A DNA stretch of 64,000 nt from Psychrobacter sp. ANT_WB68 (GTDB lineage: Bacteria > Pseudomonadota > Gammaproteobacteria > Pseudomonadales > Moraxellaceae): NCBI RefSeq assembly GCF_008369115.1, contig NZ_VOAZ01000002.1:310001-374000 (forward strand), read 5' to 3'. The first letter of the stretch is position 1, and the number at the start of each line of letters is the position of its first letter. Both the position numbers and the translations under genes were made by a program. The notes below the pieces were generated by a model. The model worked only from the letters and a program-made list of their open reading frames with translations. It made no database searches and was not told the DNA's origin. This document shows, piece after piece, positions 50,541 through 59,575 of the stretch.

Positions 50541-51329
50541 ATGTTTACTGATAGCCACTGTCACCTAAACCGTTTGGATTTGACCAAGTATGATGGTCAA
50601 TTATCAGGCGCAATTGCCGCTATGAAAGAAGCCAATGTGACTCGTGCGATGGCCATTATGTGTGATTTCGCTGAATATGATGAGATTGCCAATATTGTCA
50701 GCACCTATGGCGATGAGACGCTAAATCTTGGTATGAGCGTCGGCATTCATCCTTGTGAGGATATCAGCGTTTTACAATCTGCGACTGTCGAGCGGCTGAT
50801 AAAAACGGCTGATGCTAAGCATGTATGGGCAATAGGGGAGACGGGGCTGGATTATTACTGGTCGACAGAAAATAAAAAAGAGCAACAAGCCAGCCTTGAG
50901 CGTCATATTCATGCCAGCCAAAGCTTGAAGAAACCCCTAGTCGTGCATATGCGTGATGCCAAAGAAGACACACTGGATATCCTAAAAGCAGAAGGCGCTG
51001 AGCATGGTATTATTCATTGTTTTACCGAGGACTGGGAAACCGCCAAACGGGCGCTAGACTTGGGGTTTTATATCTCATTCTCGGGCATTGTTAGCTTTAA
51101 AAGTGCCAAAATGATTCAAGATGCGGCAAAAAATATGCCTAAAGATAGAATACTAATCGAGACCGACAGTCCGTATTTAGCTCCTGTCCCTAAACGTGGT
51201 AGACCCAATGAGCCAGCATATGTGCCTTACGTGGCAAGCTATCTTGCCGAGATGTACGGCTGTAGTGGCGAGGAAGTAGGTGTACTGACTGCAAAAAACT
51301 TTGAGAATTTACTGGCACAGTATCACTAA
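50541..51329 (+). CDS. TatD-family metal-dependent hydrolase/DNase
   Basis: 262 residues, TIM-barrel amidohydrolase fold. Metal-binding 'MFTDSHCHLNRLDL' at the N-terminus, 'AIGETGLDYYW' (Glu, about 96), 'PLVVHMRDAKED', 'GIIHCFTEDWE' and 'ILIETDSPYLAPVPKRGRPNEPAYV'. Closest to the YcfH type. Such proteins are 3'-5' exonucleases or D-aminoacyl hydrolases; the exact role is not fixed. Confidence 0.93.
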   Translation: MFTDSHCHLNRLDLTKYDGQLSGAIAAMKEANVTRAMAIMCDFAEYDEIANIVSTYGDETLNLGMSVGIHPCEDISVLQSATVERLIKTADAKHVWAIGETGLDYYWSTENKKEQQASLERHIHASQSLKKPLVVHMRDAKEDTLDILKAEGAEHGIIHCFTEDWETAKRALDLGFYISFSGIVSFKSAKMIQDAAKNMPKDRILIETDSPYLAPVPKRGRPNEPAYVPYVASYLAEMYGCSGEEVGVLTAKNFENLLAQYH

Positions 51330-51561
51330 AATGGTTATGCTATGACCACTCAGTCATTTATTGGCTAGTCTGGTGGTTTTGTTTTATAAGTATTCATAAT
51401 GCTTAACTTAACCCTATGATTATCAATGACTATTTAGCAAACATAAGCATATTTCCTTTGGTGGTATTTGTATAGCAGTTGTATGATTGATACGTGCTTG
51501 GGCGATACACTGATGTAAATAATGGTGATATGCATGATATTGTCAGATTTTAGGAGAGATT

Positions 51562-52245
51562 ATGAGTCGTCAGCACCAGTTCAAGGCACGAGAAGAGAAT
51601 ATCTTAGCGATGGCAGAGCAATTGCTACTTGAGTCAGGCGATGGTGATATCACTTTGGACAGTTTGGCAGACCAGCTTGATTTGGCTAAAGGTACCTTAT
51701 ATAAGCATTTCTCCAGTAAAGATGAGCTTTACTTGCGTATTATTATCCGTTATGAAGAACAGCTGTTTGAGATTAACCGTATTGATGACTGTCCTTCGGC
51801 AGGTGTCGCTCGTATGATTTTTCAACAGTTATTCAATCCGCAAAAAGCCATGTTACTTAACCAAATCGAAGAGCGTTTAGCGGCATCGGTGACGGGCTTG
51901 AATCGCTTATTTGGTGAGCTTTACGATATTCGCCGTCAGCGTATGAAGCGTTTAATTGATATTATCAGTGCTTATTTACAAGAGCAGCATAGTAGCTTAA
52001 GCACGCGTGACTACTTATCTTCGATTTGGGCGATGGGTCAAGGCGGTGCTGGATTATTAAACTCAAGTTTTTATCAGCGTTACTTAGGTCGCCGTGATAC
52101 CTTGCGTTATGCCTTTGTTCAGCAAATGCTCGAATTGCCAAGCCATTATCCAGCTGTTGACGACGAGGTGATGGATGAGGATATGCAAGAGCTAGTAGAA
52201 CAAATCGATACTGAATCAGAAGAGCACCGCAATACCAATTACTAG
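51562..52245 (+). CDS. TetR-family transcriptional regulator
   Basis: 227 residues. N-terminal helix-turn-helix 'ILAMAEQLLLESGDGDITLDSLADQLDLAKGTLYKHFSSKDELYL' is standard. The ligand domain is not specific, and the C-terminus is acidic (DDEVMDEDMQELVEQIDTES). AGGAGAG precedes the ATG. No target is evident; it lies upstream of gspHIJK on the same strand with a 201-base gap. Confidence 0.88.
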   Translation: MSRQHQFKAREENILAMAEQLLLESGDGDITLDSLADQLDLAKGTLYKHFSSKDELYLRIIIRYEEQLFEINRIDDCPSAGVARMIFQQLFNPQKAMLLNQIEERLAASVTGLNRLFGELYDIRRQRMKRLIDIISAYLQEQHSSLSTRDYLSSIWAMGQGGAGLLNSSFYQRYLGRRDTLRYAFVQQMLELPSHYPAVDDEVMDEDMQELVEQIDTESEEHRNTNY

Positions 52246-52446
52246 ATTTCTACTATATTTTGAATATAGCGGGTCATTATTTTATAAAAATCCGTGTTGT
52301 CATATTCTGTATGGCAGCACGTTAAATTTATATTCTACAATGTTTATAAGTTCACAGTTTTTATAACTCGTCACATCTATCGTCTTGTATACACAATAAA
52401 TATATCGTCATTTTAACGAGATGACGCCATTCTAGATGACCTCTGT

Positions 52447-53136
52447 ATGTCAAAGTCGACTTCCTCAATAGTACCTCATCAGATGCACAGGCAAGCGGGA
52501 TTTACCCTTGTCGAAATTGTGGTGGTGGTTGTCATCTTATCCATATTTGCAGGTATGATGAGCTTATCGGTTGGTAGCAGTGAATCGCGCAAAAACCGTG
52601 CTTTCTATGAGCATTTAACGGATTCATTGAGCTATGTAAGGCTTTTATCGGCTGAGCATATGCAACCCATGGGTTTAAGCTTACAAGCGGATAAACAAGG
52701 TCAAATCACGCCCGTGATTGTCACTTTATCTAATCCTTATATTGCTTACCAAGCTCAGGCTTCCACCTCTTTTAGTGGAGACAGCACACCTAAGAACGCT
52801 ATGGAGCTGTCAGCAGATTTGACGAGTATGTCAGGTGCTGCTTCAGATAAAGTGCCCACACCAAGCTGGGAGATTGAGCCAGAAGTTAGTTTGCCTGTCT
52901 TACCTGCTGGTGTGAGTATAAGGGTGCAAAGCTTGGATGCGGGTAATCAGTCAAACGCAGAACAAACGCAAGCGATGCAACCATGGTTTACCGACCAAAA
53001 CGTACCACAATTACTATGGTTTGGCACAGGTCAGGCAACGCCTGTGACGATTGAAGTGCGTCATAATTCGCGTTTGGTAGGCGAGGTCATTACGATTATG
53101 CCTGATGGCAGTATGTCGATAGGGCAAGGGCGATAG
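52447..53136 (+). CDS. gspH: Type II secretion minor pseudopilin GspH
   Basis: 229 residues. Prepilin cleavage motif QAG|FTLVEIVVVVVILSIFAG with Glu at +5, followed by a GspH-like globular domain ('RAFYEHLTDSLSYVRLLSAEHMQPMGLSLQ'). It belongs to the pseudopilus tip. The gene is followed immediately (3 bases) by gspI. An in-frame ATG at 52483 is an alternative start just before the motif. Confidence 0.85.
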   Translation: MSKSTSSIVPHQMHRQAGFTLVEIVVVVVILSIFAGMMSLSVGSSESRKNRAFYEHLTDSLSYVRLLSAEHMQPMGLSLQADKQGQITPVIVTLSNPYIAYQAQASTSFSGDSTPKNAMELSADLTSMSGAASDKVPTPSWEIEPEVSLPVLPAGVSIRVQSLDAGNQSNAEQTQAMQPWFTDQNVPQLLWFGTGQATPVTIEVRHNSRLVGEVITIMPDGSMSIGQGR

Positions 53137-53139
53137 CTA

Positions 53140-53634
53140 ATGATAGATAAAGATAAAGCTCTAACTACTAAGCTAAATAGAAAACCAATTCCACTAACAC
53201 CATCCCTATCAAAACGTGAGCACGGATTTACCCTGATTGAAGTCATGGTTGCTTTAGCCATTTTAGCAGTCGTTGCTGTCGCTGCTAGCCGTGCCAGTAG
53301 CGCGTATTTAAGCTCAGTAGAGGTATTGCGCACACGCACACTGGCGCAGTTTGTCGCACAAAACGCCGCTGCGGATTTGCGTATTCAAGATACTTGGCTG
53401 ACGGCCAATAAAACCCAAACTATCAATGCCCAAGGTCGCGATTGGCAAGTGACGATGACTGTTGCTAATGCCATCACACCCGCATTAAAACAGGTGAATA
53501 TCGCTGTTGCCCCCATTATAGACGGACAGACAGGCAGTGCAGTGACGGATATCAATGTGATGCTAAGTAACGCTGAGCAAGAAGTGGGTAGTTTGGATTT
53601 AACCAGTTTAGATCCAAATAGAGGTAATCTGTGA
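53140..53634 (+). CDS. gspI: Type II secretion minor pseudopilin GspI
   Basis: 164 residues. Prepilin motif KREHG|FTLIEVMVALAILAVVAVAA after a 28-residue polar leader, longer than usual. GspI body: 'TLAQFVAQNAAADLRIQDTW'. The stop codon overlaps the gspJ start (GTGA), so translation is likely coupled. Confidence 0.88.
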   Translation: MIDKDKALTTKLNRKPIPLTPSLSKREHGFTLIEVMVALAILAVVAVAASRASSAYLSSVEVLRTRTLAQFVAQNAAADLRIQDTWLTANKTQTINAQGRDWQVTMTVANAITPALKQVNIAVAPIIDGQTGSAVTDINVMLSNAEQEVGSLDLTSLDPNRGNL

Positions 53635-54509
53635 GAGCGCAGCATGGATTTACTCTGCTTGAGCTGATGGTTGCGATGGCAATATTTGCCATGCTGGCAG
53701 TTGCAGGTTGGCAGGTATTTGATGGCGTTAACCGTGCTCGTGAACGTGCGCAATTTCATGCTGATAATTTAGCAGTTTTGCAATATGCCTATTTGCAATT
53801 ACAACAAGATATGGGACAAATGATTCCCTATCAGGCATTAGATACTCAAAAATCTAATTCCTCAAGCAATAACGCCGCAACGAATAATGCTAATAATAGC
53901 AATCAAGAGAATGTACCAGCGCCTGAACCTTTTATGAGTCTAGACGGTGAGCGTGTCAGCTTTGTTCGTTTTACCGACCCTGACCCTCGTTATCAAAGCA
54001 GCGCCAGTCTACAGCATATCGAGTACATTTTTGCTGATGAGCGCTTAATTCGCCGTCAATATGTCAGTCTTGGCAGTGACAGCATAAGCTTAGATAGTAT
54101 CTTGCTTGATGGCGTGACGGCGGGGCGCTGGCAAGCTCATTTACCTGAAGTAAGTGCTAAGTTCCCCAATAAAGACAATCGTAATAACATCAGCAATAAC
54201 ACACCATCAGGGCAGTTGGCGAATTCAGCCAATGCACAGCCTGAGGTTATGCTGTTACCAAAAGGAATTGTTATTAACTTTACTTATCAGGATATGCCAA
54301 TTACTTGGCAATGGGCACTGACTCCTCAACCAATACCAAATATAAGCAAAAATACTAGCAACAATCCTAATGGTAGTAACAATAACAATAACAATAGTAA
54401 TAGTAATAACAATAGTAATGACGGTATCAATAACGGCAACGAAGCCAATGGCAATGTAGAAAATAATAATTCAGGCAATAGTAATGAAAATGCCCCATTT
54501 GGTCAATGA
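53631..54509 (+). CDS. gspJ: Type II secretion minor pseudopilin GspJ with Asn-rich tail
   Basis: 292 residues, GTG start overlapping the gspI stop by four bases. Prepilin motif AQHG|FTLLELMVAMAIFAMLAVAGWQ, then the GspJ body ('LAVLQYAYLQLQQDMGQMIPYQ', 'RVSFVRFTDPDPRYQSSASLQHIEYIF'). A Ser/Asn-rich insertion sits near residue 80, and the last 55 residues or so are mostly Asn/Ser/Gly, beyond the normal end of the family. Confidence 0.9.
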   Translation: MRAQHGFTLLELMVAMAIFAMLAVAGWQVFDGVNRARERAQFHADNLAVLQYAYLQLQQDMGQMIPYQALDTQKSNSSSNNAATNNANNSNQENVPAPEPFMSLDGERVSFVRFTDPDPRYQSSASLQHIEYIFADERLIRRQYVSLGSDSISLDSILLDGVTAGRWQAHLPEVSAKFPNKDNRNNISNNTPSGQLANSANAQPEVMLLPKGIVINFTYQDMPITWQWALTPQPIPNISKNTSNNPNGSNNNNNNSNSNNNSNDGINNGNEANGNVENNNSGNSNENAPFGQ

Positions 54510-54521
54510 TAGAGGCTATTT

Positions 54522-55643
54522 ATGCCAAGTAAGCTAGCAATGAAGCCAGTTACACCCATGAATGCCAACTCCCAACGTGGAGTCGCACTACTGACTATCC
54601 TATTATTAGTGGTCAGTATTACTGTGGTTGCAGGGGCGATGCTTGCCAGTCAAAAGATTGCCATTAGGCGCAGCGGCTTATTGTTTGACCAAAACCAGCT
54701 CTTACAAGATATCAATGCGGGTCAGCAATTAGCCGTTACTCTCATTCGTGCTGATGCTAAATTAAATGACACTGATAGCATGCAGGATATTTGGGCACAG
54801 CCAATACCGCCTTACACGATAGGCGGACATAGCATTGGCATCGAATTACGCGATGAGGGCAGTCGTTTTAATATTAATAATTTATATCATAATGGCGCCG
54901 TTGATACTGCTGCCTTGGCAGTATTTCAAAGGTTGCTCACACAGCTAAATTTAGAACCTGATATCGCCATTGCGCTCCTTGATTATCAAGATACCGACAG
55001 CGAAGTATATCAAGATGGTGGTGATGAAAGCGTGGTTTATGCTCAGCAGTCTAATCGCGGCGCGGACAACGCCTTACCCAACCAAGCTTTAGTCAGTATT
55101 GATCAATTAGAACAGGTCAAGGGTGTCAATGCGGAAGCATTAGCGGCGTTACGCCCGTATATCACAGCGGTACCGTATTATTTACCCATTAATATCAATA
55201 CTGCCAGTCCCGTTTTGCTGGCCGCTTTGGTTGATGGTGCGACCAGTCAGCAAATGCAGAGCATCGTTGAATTACGAGCAAAGCAAGCATTTGGCTCTAT
55301 TGATGACGTATGGCAGTTGCCGATATTAAGTAGTGTAAAAGAAGAGCAGCGCAAAGCGTTAACACCATTATTAGCGGTTGATAGCCAAGCTTTTATGGGG
55401 CTTATTACTGCGAGTGATAATGCGGATAATGGTCAGGTAAGGCAACGCTTTGCGACTGTTGTCATTAGTAAAACTGCCGCTAATGCTGAAATAGGAAATA
55501 GCACCACTAATAGTAATAAAAACAGCAATGATGCTAATAATACCGATAGTAATGCTAAAGACTCTCAAAACAATGACAATAAAAAGCCCAAAGAAGTACG
55601 CGTAGTAACGCAGCGGCTTTGGGCTTTTCGACCGAGTTTTTAA
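54522..55643 (+). CDS. gspK: Type II secretion minor pseudopilin GspK
   Basis: 373 residues. Prepilin-like start QRG|VALLTILLLVVSITVVAGAML, lacking the Glu at +5 as is normal for GspK. Large GspK domain: 'IGIELRDEGSRFNINNLYH', 'IAIALLDYQDTDSEVYQDGG' (metal/helix-hairpin type) and 'INTASPVLLAALVDG'. An Asn-rich stretch (about 325-358) precedes a final KKPKEVRVVTQRLWAFRPSF. It caps the pseudopilus with H, I and J. 12 bases after gspJ. Confidence 0.92.
   Translation: MPSKLAMKPVTPMNANSQRGVALLTILLLVVSITVVAGAMLASQKIAIRRSGLLFDQNQLLQDINAGQQLAVTLIRADAKLNDTDSMQDIWAQPIPPYTIGGHSIGIELRDEGSRFNINNLYHNGAVDTAALAVFQRLLTQLNLEPDIAIALLDYQDTDSEVYQDGGDESVVYAQQSNRGADNALPNQALVSIDQLEQVKGVNAEALAALRPYITAVPYYLPININTASPVLLAALVDGATSQQMQSIVELRAKQAFGSIDDVWQLPILSSVKEEQRKALTPLLAVDSQAFMGLITASDNADNGQVRQRFATVVISKTAANAEIGNSTTNSNKNSNDANNTDSNAKDSQNNDNKKPKEVRVVTQRLWAFRPSF
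55581..55630 (+). terminator. Terminator-like hairpin inside the 3' end of gspK
   Basis: AAAAAGCCCAAAG (55581-55593) pairs with CTTTGGGCTTTT (55617-55628), within the last coding bases of gspK. The loop is long (23 bases). No other terminator follows before the convergent TetR gene. Confidence 0.55.
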
Positions 55644-55734
55644 TGCCAATAACTATATGAGGGCAACGACACAATTACCTTTAAAAAGCTTATAAGGTAA
55701 CTATCATCAAACTGCTCGCAAAGATTGAGCGTAA

Positions 55735-56415
55735 TTAATCACTTAAGCGGGTTTCTTCGGTCGATTTCCAGTTGTAAGCACCATAAAACAGCATCTGTGC
55801 TTGCCGAGTACAGTTATGCAGCATAAGCTGCTTTTTATTTTCAATCTCAGCCAAGTCGACTTCATCATCATGGTCTTCGGTATAAGTCAGCTCTAGCCAA
55901 TCAATAATCCAAGAAAAAAACATATTCACCCCAGCTTCAGCCAGCAGCCGACGGTCATAAGTATTGATATGGTTAAAGGCAGGCTGGAGGGCTAAATCCT
56001 CTGCTAGGCTTTGTCCGTGCTTTTTAATCAGCTCGTTGATGGCTTTACGTACCGCTTCTGAGCCGCCATAGCGTTCGCTGACTAAGAATTGCCAGTAGCA
56101 AGGCTGCTCGCTGACCATATATAAAAACATCTGAATACTTTTAGCGATTTGACGCTCAAAGCTACGTTTGCGCCCAATTTGCAAGTTTTCACTTAAAGTA
56201 GCAAGCGTACCGCCCAACTCTTCGATAACCAAGGCACGACCAAGCGATTCCATATCATCAAAATGGCGATAAAACGCAGTCGGTACCACACCAACCTCGC
56301 GTGTGACTTGCCTGAGACTGATTGAGCTAAAAGACTGCCCTGTCATACATAAATCGAGCACCGCATTAAAAAAAGCGTGCCGAGTTTGAAGTTTCTTTTG
56401 TTCGCGACTACTCAT
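55735..56415 (-). CDS. TetR-family regulator of FabR/DesT type
   Basis: 226 residues. The helix-turn-helix 'FSSISLRQVTREVGVVPTAFYRHFDDMESLGRALV' closely resembles the FabR/DesT subgroup, which controls unsaturated fatty acid synthesis by sensing acyl-CoA. Effector domain 'ERQIAKSIQMFLYMVSEQPCYWQFLVSERYGG' fits too. No fatty-acid gene is adjacent, so the role rests on subgroup resemblance. Confidence 0.82.
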   Translation of the reverse strand: MSSREQKKLQTRHAFFNAVLDLCMTGQSFSSISLRQVTREVGVVPTAFYRHFDDMESLGRALVIEELGGTLATLSENLQIGRKRSFERQIAKSIQMFLYMVSEQPCYWQFLVSERYGGSEAVRKAINELIKKHGQSLAEDLALQPAFNHINTYDRRLLAEAGVNMFFSWIIDWLELTYTEDHDDEVDLAEIENKKQLMLHNCTRQAQMLFYGAYNWKSTEETRLSD

Positions 56416-56541
56416 AATATTTCAAAATTACCTGATAGATGTCTATCATACTCATTTCATTGCGAAAATACGAATAAAAAAGACGGTTATCGTTGATGGT
56501 TTGGTTTTAGGTTTGTTTATACTGGCTTCCAAACTTGTTGC

Positions 56542-57960
56542 TTAAACAATGGTGCCCCAATGCCCTTGTAGCTCTTGTGCCAATCGATACGCTTCATGGT
56601 CATTCATACCCGTTATAAAATCTAAGACATTGAGCATATTGTGATAGGTATTATCGGATAAAACCCGACGCTGCTCATCGAGATGCGGCTGGAGCAATTT
56701 TAGCAGACGCTGCTGCTCAAAGGACATTAAAGACATTGGCGCGCTGGTCTCATTTGTCCAAGCTAATGGCATAAAAGCATCGAGCAGGCGCTGAAGACAT
56801 TGATTGGCCATCAGCTCCATCCGTACTTTGCTTGGGTGATTAAATATCTTCTCACGTGCCAATTGCTTAGCTTGGCCGATGCCGCTCTGCACGGCCGCAT
56901 CACAATGGGTAAATAGGCTGCCATGTAGCGTCCCTGCCAGCATAGCGTCACTGTTGGCCACAAAGGCATCGGTAACAGCATTGACCAAGCGCATCATTGC
57001 CCGTGCTCGCAGTGATGCCAAATGTTGTCTGACTGACACTTGCGTTGGTACATTGAGATGATTAGGGTGCTCGCCAATCAACTCGTAAAAAATAGCTGCT
57101 ACCTCCGCATAGGTTAGCATATTCAAATTGATACCATCCTCTAAGTCTATCAACGCATAACAGATATCGTCTGCCGCTTCTAATAAATAAGCCAGTGGAT
57201 GACGAGCAAAGCCATCGTGCTGCTCCGAGCGCGGTAGATGTAAACACGCTGCTAGCTCTTCTAGTTGTGCTGCTTCACTATAAAAGCAGCCAAATTTTTG
57301 CATGTTGGTGGTGGGGCTACCTTGATAAATGCCATTGCTATGGGTCGCAAGCCAGGGGTATTTCATAAACGCGCCCAAAGTGGCACAGGTTAGGCGCATA
57401 CCGCCCATATCAGGATGATGCTCATTGCGGGCAAGGATACGGAATCCCTGCGCGTTGCCTTCATAAGCGAGCAAATCCAACTGCTCATTGCTATTTAGAT
57501 TGTGCAAGAATTTTTGACGGTTAGGATGCATAAACCAGTCACGAATGGCGTACTCTCCAGCGTGACCAAACGGTGGATTGCCGATATCATGAGCGAGACA
57601 CGCCGCTTGTACAATAACGCCGACATCAGCGGGCGCTACGCCATTTGGTAAGCCGCCATCCAGTTTATCATGCAGCTTCTCTGCGGCCATGATGCCCAAA
57701 GAACGCCCAATACAAGAAACCTCTAGCGAATGCGTTAAACGCGTATGTATGCCTAGCTGATTGGTCAGAGGATGGACTTGGGTCTTTTGATTCAACTGGC
57801 GAAAGGAGTGTGAAAATACCAGTCTGTCGTAATCTTTATGAAAGGAGGAACGTGCGCTGTCTTGGGCAGGGGCTTTTTTATTACTACCTAAACGTTGGGC
57901 ACTAAATAGTCGCGCCCAGTGCTCAGATGAAGTGCTTGGTTGATCAAATTGAGTATTCAT
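56542..57960 (-). CDS. dgt: Deoxyguanosinetriphosphate triphosphohydrolase-like protein
   Basis: 472 residues, HD-domain metalloenzyme: 'KDYDRLVFSHSFRQLNQKTQVHP', 'HTRLTHSLEVSCIGRSLG' (first His), 'QAACLAHDIGNPPFGHAGEYAIRDWF' (HD pair) and 'HPLAYLLEAADDICYALIDLEDG'. It hydrolyses dGTP (or other dNTPs) to the nucleoside and triphosphate, adjusting dNTP pools. The start at 57960 fits the family. Confidence 0.93.
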   Translation of the reverse strand: MNTQFDQPSTSSEHWARLFSAQRLGSNKKAPAQDSARSSFHKDYDRLVFSHSFRQLNQKTQVHPLTNQLGIHTRLTHSLEVSCIGRSLGIMAAEKLHDKLDGGLPNGVAPADVGVIVQAACLAHDIGNPPFGHAGEYAIRDWFMHPNRQKFLHNLNSNEQLDLLAYEGNAQGFRILARNEHHPDMGGMRLTCATLGAFMKYPWLATHSNGIYQGSPTTNMQKFGCFYSEAAQLEELAACLHLPRSEQHDGFARHPLAYLLEAADDICYALIDLEDGINLNMLTYAEVAAIFYELIGEHPNHLNVPTQVSVRQHLASLRARAMMRLVNAVTDAFVANSDAMLAGTLHGSLFTHCDAAVQSGIGQAKQLAREKIFNHPSKVRMELMANQCLQRLLDAFMPLAWTNETSAPMSLMSFEQQRLLKLLQPHLDEQRRVLSDNTYHNMLNVLDFITGMNDHEAYRLAQELQGHWGTIV

Positions 57961-58065
57961 AAATCGTAGTCCATTATTGGTTATTATTATTTTAAACGAT
58001 TTCAGCTATTCTAAAAATTTTGTATAGATAAAAGGCTGGTACTTACTATAGTAAAATCAAGCGCA

Positions 58066-58096
58066 TAAAAAAGCCAGCAACGAGGCTGACTTTTGG
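58066..58096 (-). terminator. Terminator after ychF
   Basis: On the minus strand GTCAGC pairs with GCTGGC (one G-T), flanked by AAAA and TTTTTT. Confidence 0.75.
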
Positions 58097-58151
58097 TTGT
58101 TCAATCTTAAGACTGTGTAAACATGCTATCCGCTTTACTAAACTTTGAAAG

Positions 58152-59243
58152 TTAAACGTTAAAACGGAAATGCATCACGTCGCCATCTTGTACGATATAG
58201 GTTTTGCCTTCTAAGCGTGATTTGCCAGCTGCTGCAGCGCCTTTTTCACCGTTGTATTCGATAAAGTCATCATACGCAATTACTTCAGCACGAATAAAGC
58301 CACGTTCAAAGTCGGTATGAATCACACCAGCGGCTTCAGGAGCGGTTGCGCCAACAGCGACTGTCCAAGCGCGAACTTCTTTTACGCCAGCAGTAAAGTA
58401 AGTCTGCATATCAAGCAAGTCATAACCACCGCGAATCACTTGATCGAGACCTGCTTCTTCCATATCCATTTCAGCCAAGAAGTCTTTTTTGTCATCTTCA
58501 TCAAGCTGAGCAATTTCCGACTCGATTTGGTTGCATAGGGCAATGACAATAGAGTCTTCGCCAGTGGCATAGTTACGGACTGCGTCAAGATATGGGTTAT
58601 TCTCAAAACCATCTTCAGCAACGTTAGCGATATACATGGTTGGTTTTAGGGTAATAAGACCATAACTTCTGATGAGTTTTTGTTCGTCTTTGTCTAGATT
58701 GGCACCGCGAGCCGCTGTACCTTCCGCTAATAAAGGCTCAATTTTTTTGAAAATATCAAGCATGGCGCTCGCGTCTTTATCACCGCCTTTGGCTTTTTTG
58801 GTTAAGTTGTGGATAGCGCGCTCAACGGCTTCCAAATCTGCCAAGGCTAATTCGGTATTGATGGTTTCGATATCATCAATCGGGCTGACGCGGCCGTCAA
58901 CGTGGACGACGTTGTCATCGTCAAAGCAGCGTACCACGTGCGCAATCGCATCGGTCTCACGGATATTGGCTAAAAACTGGTTACCCATACCTTCGCCTTT
59001 TGAAGCGCCCGCAACCAAACCTGCGATATCAACAAACTCCATCGTCGTCGGTAGTACGCGCTCAGGCTTGACGATATCAGCCAGTTTTTTCAGGCGTGGA
59101 TCTGGCACAGGTACGATACCCGTATTGGGATCTTTGGTACAAAAGGGAAAGTTTTCAGCGGCGATACCCGCTTTGGTCAAGGCGTTAAACAGGGTGGATT
59201 TACCCACGTTTGGTAGACCGACAATGCCGCAATTAAAACCCAT
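58152..59243 (-). CDS. ychF: Ribosome-associated ATPase YchF (OLA1 family)
   Basis: 363 residues, full length. G1 '[19 protein letters not shown]', G3 '[21 protein letters not shown]', a non-canonical G4 (CNQIESEI, NxxE type) that explains preference for ATP, and a TGS C-terminal domain ending '[19 protein letters not shown]'. It binds ribosomes and affects the stress response. Confidence 0.97.
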   Translation of the reverse strand: MGFNCGIVGLPNVGKSTLFNALTKAGIAAENFPFCTKDPNTGIVPVPDPRLKKLADIVKPERVLPTTMEFVDIAGLVAGASKGEGMGNQFLANIRETDAIAHVVRCFDDDNVVHVDGRVSPIDDIETINTELALADLEAVERAIHNLTKKAKGGDKDASAMLDIFKKIEPLLAEGTAARGANLDKDEQKLIRSYGLITLKPTMYIANVAEDGFENNPYLDAVRNYATGEDSIVIALCNQIESEIAQLDEDDKKDFLAEMDMEEAGLDQVIRGGYDLLDMQTYFTAGVKEVRAWTVAVGATAPEAAGVIHTDFERGFIRAEVIAYDDFIEYNGEKGAAAAGKSRLEGKTYIVQDGDVMHFRFNV

Positions 59244-59575
59244 AACATGCTCTCAATATATTAATAAAATCAGCCAGTATAAGACTTGGTGCTTAGTCAT
59301 TATCAAGCTCAGTAAAATAGTAACTCAAAATTGGGCGTATTGTAGCAAATTACAGCCAAAATAGGTGAGGATGTTGTGCTTACTGTTTCAATTTTTATAG
59401 TCAATAACAATACTTAATAACGATTTAATATCATCACTTAATATCAATGTTCGTTATCAACGAAGCTCAGAGCTTTGTCTATTATGATAAGCTATTAACT
59501 ATAAATGATGATTCACGCTGCTACGCTGTTATCAATAGATAGCACGACAAACCATACCAAAGGCAATTTTTAATA
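59244..59575. other. Non-coding spacer of 332 bases
   Basis: Spacer between divergent ychF and the helicase gene. AT-rich, with no hairpin or repeat strong enough to name. Confidence 0.5.
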
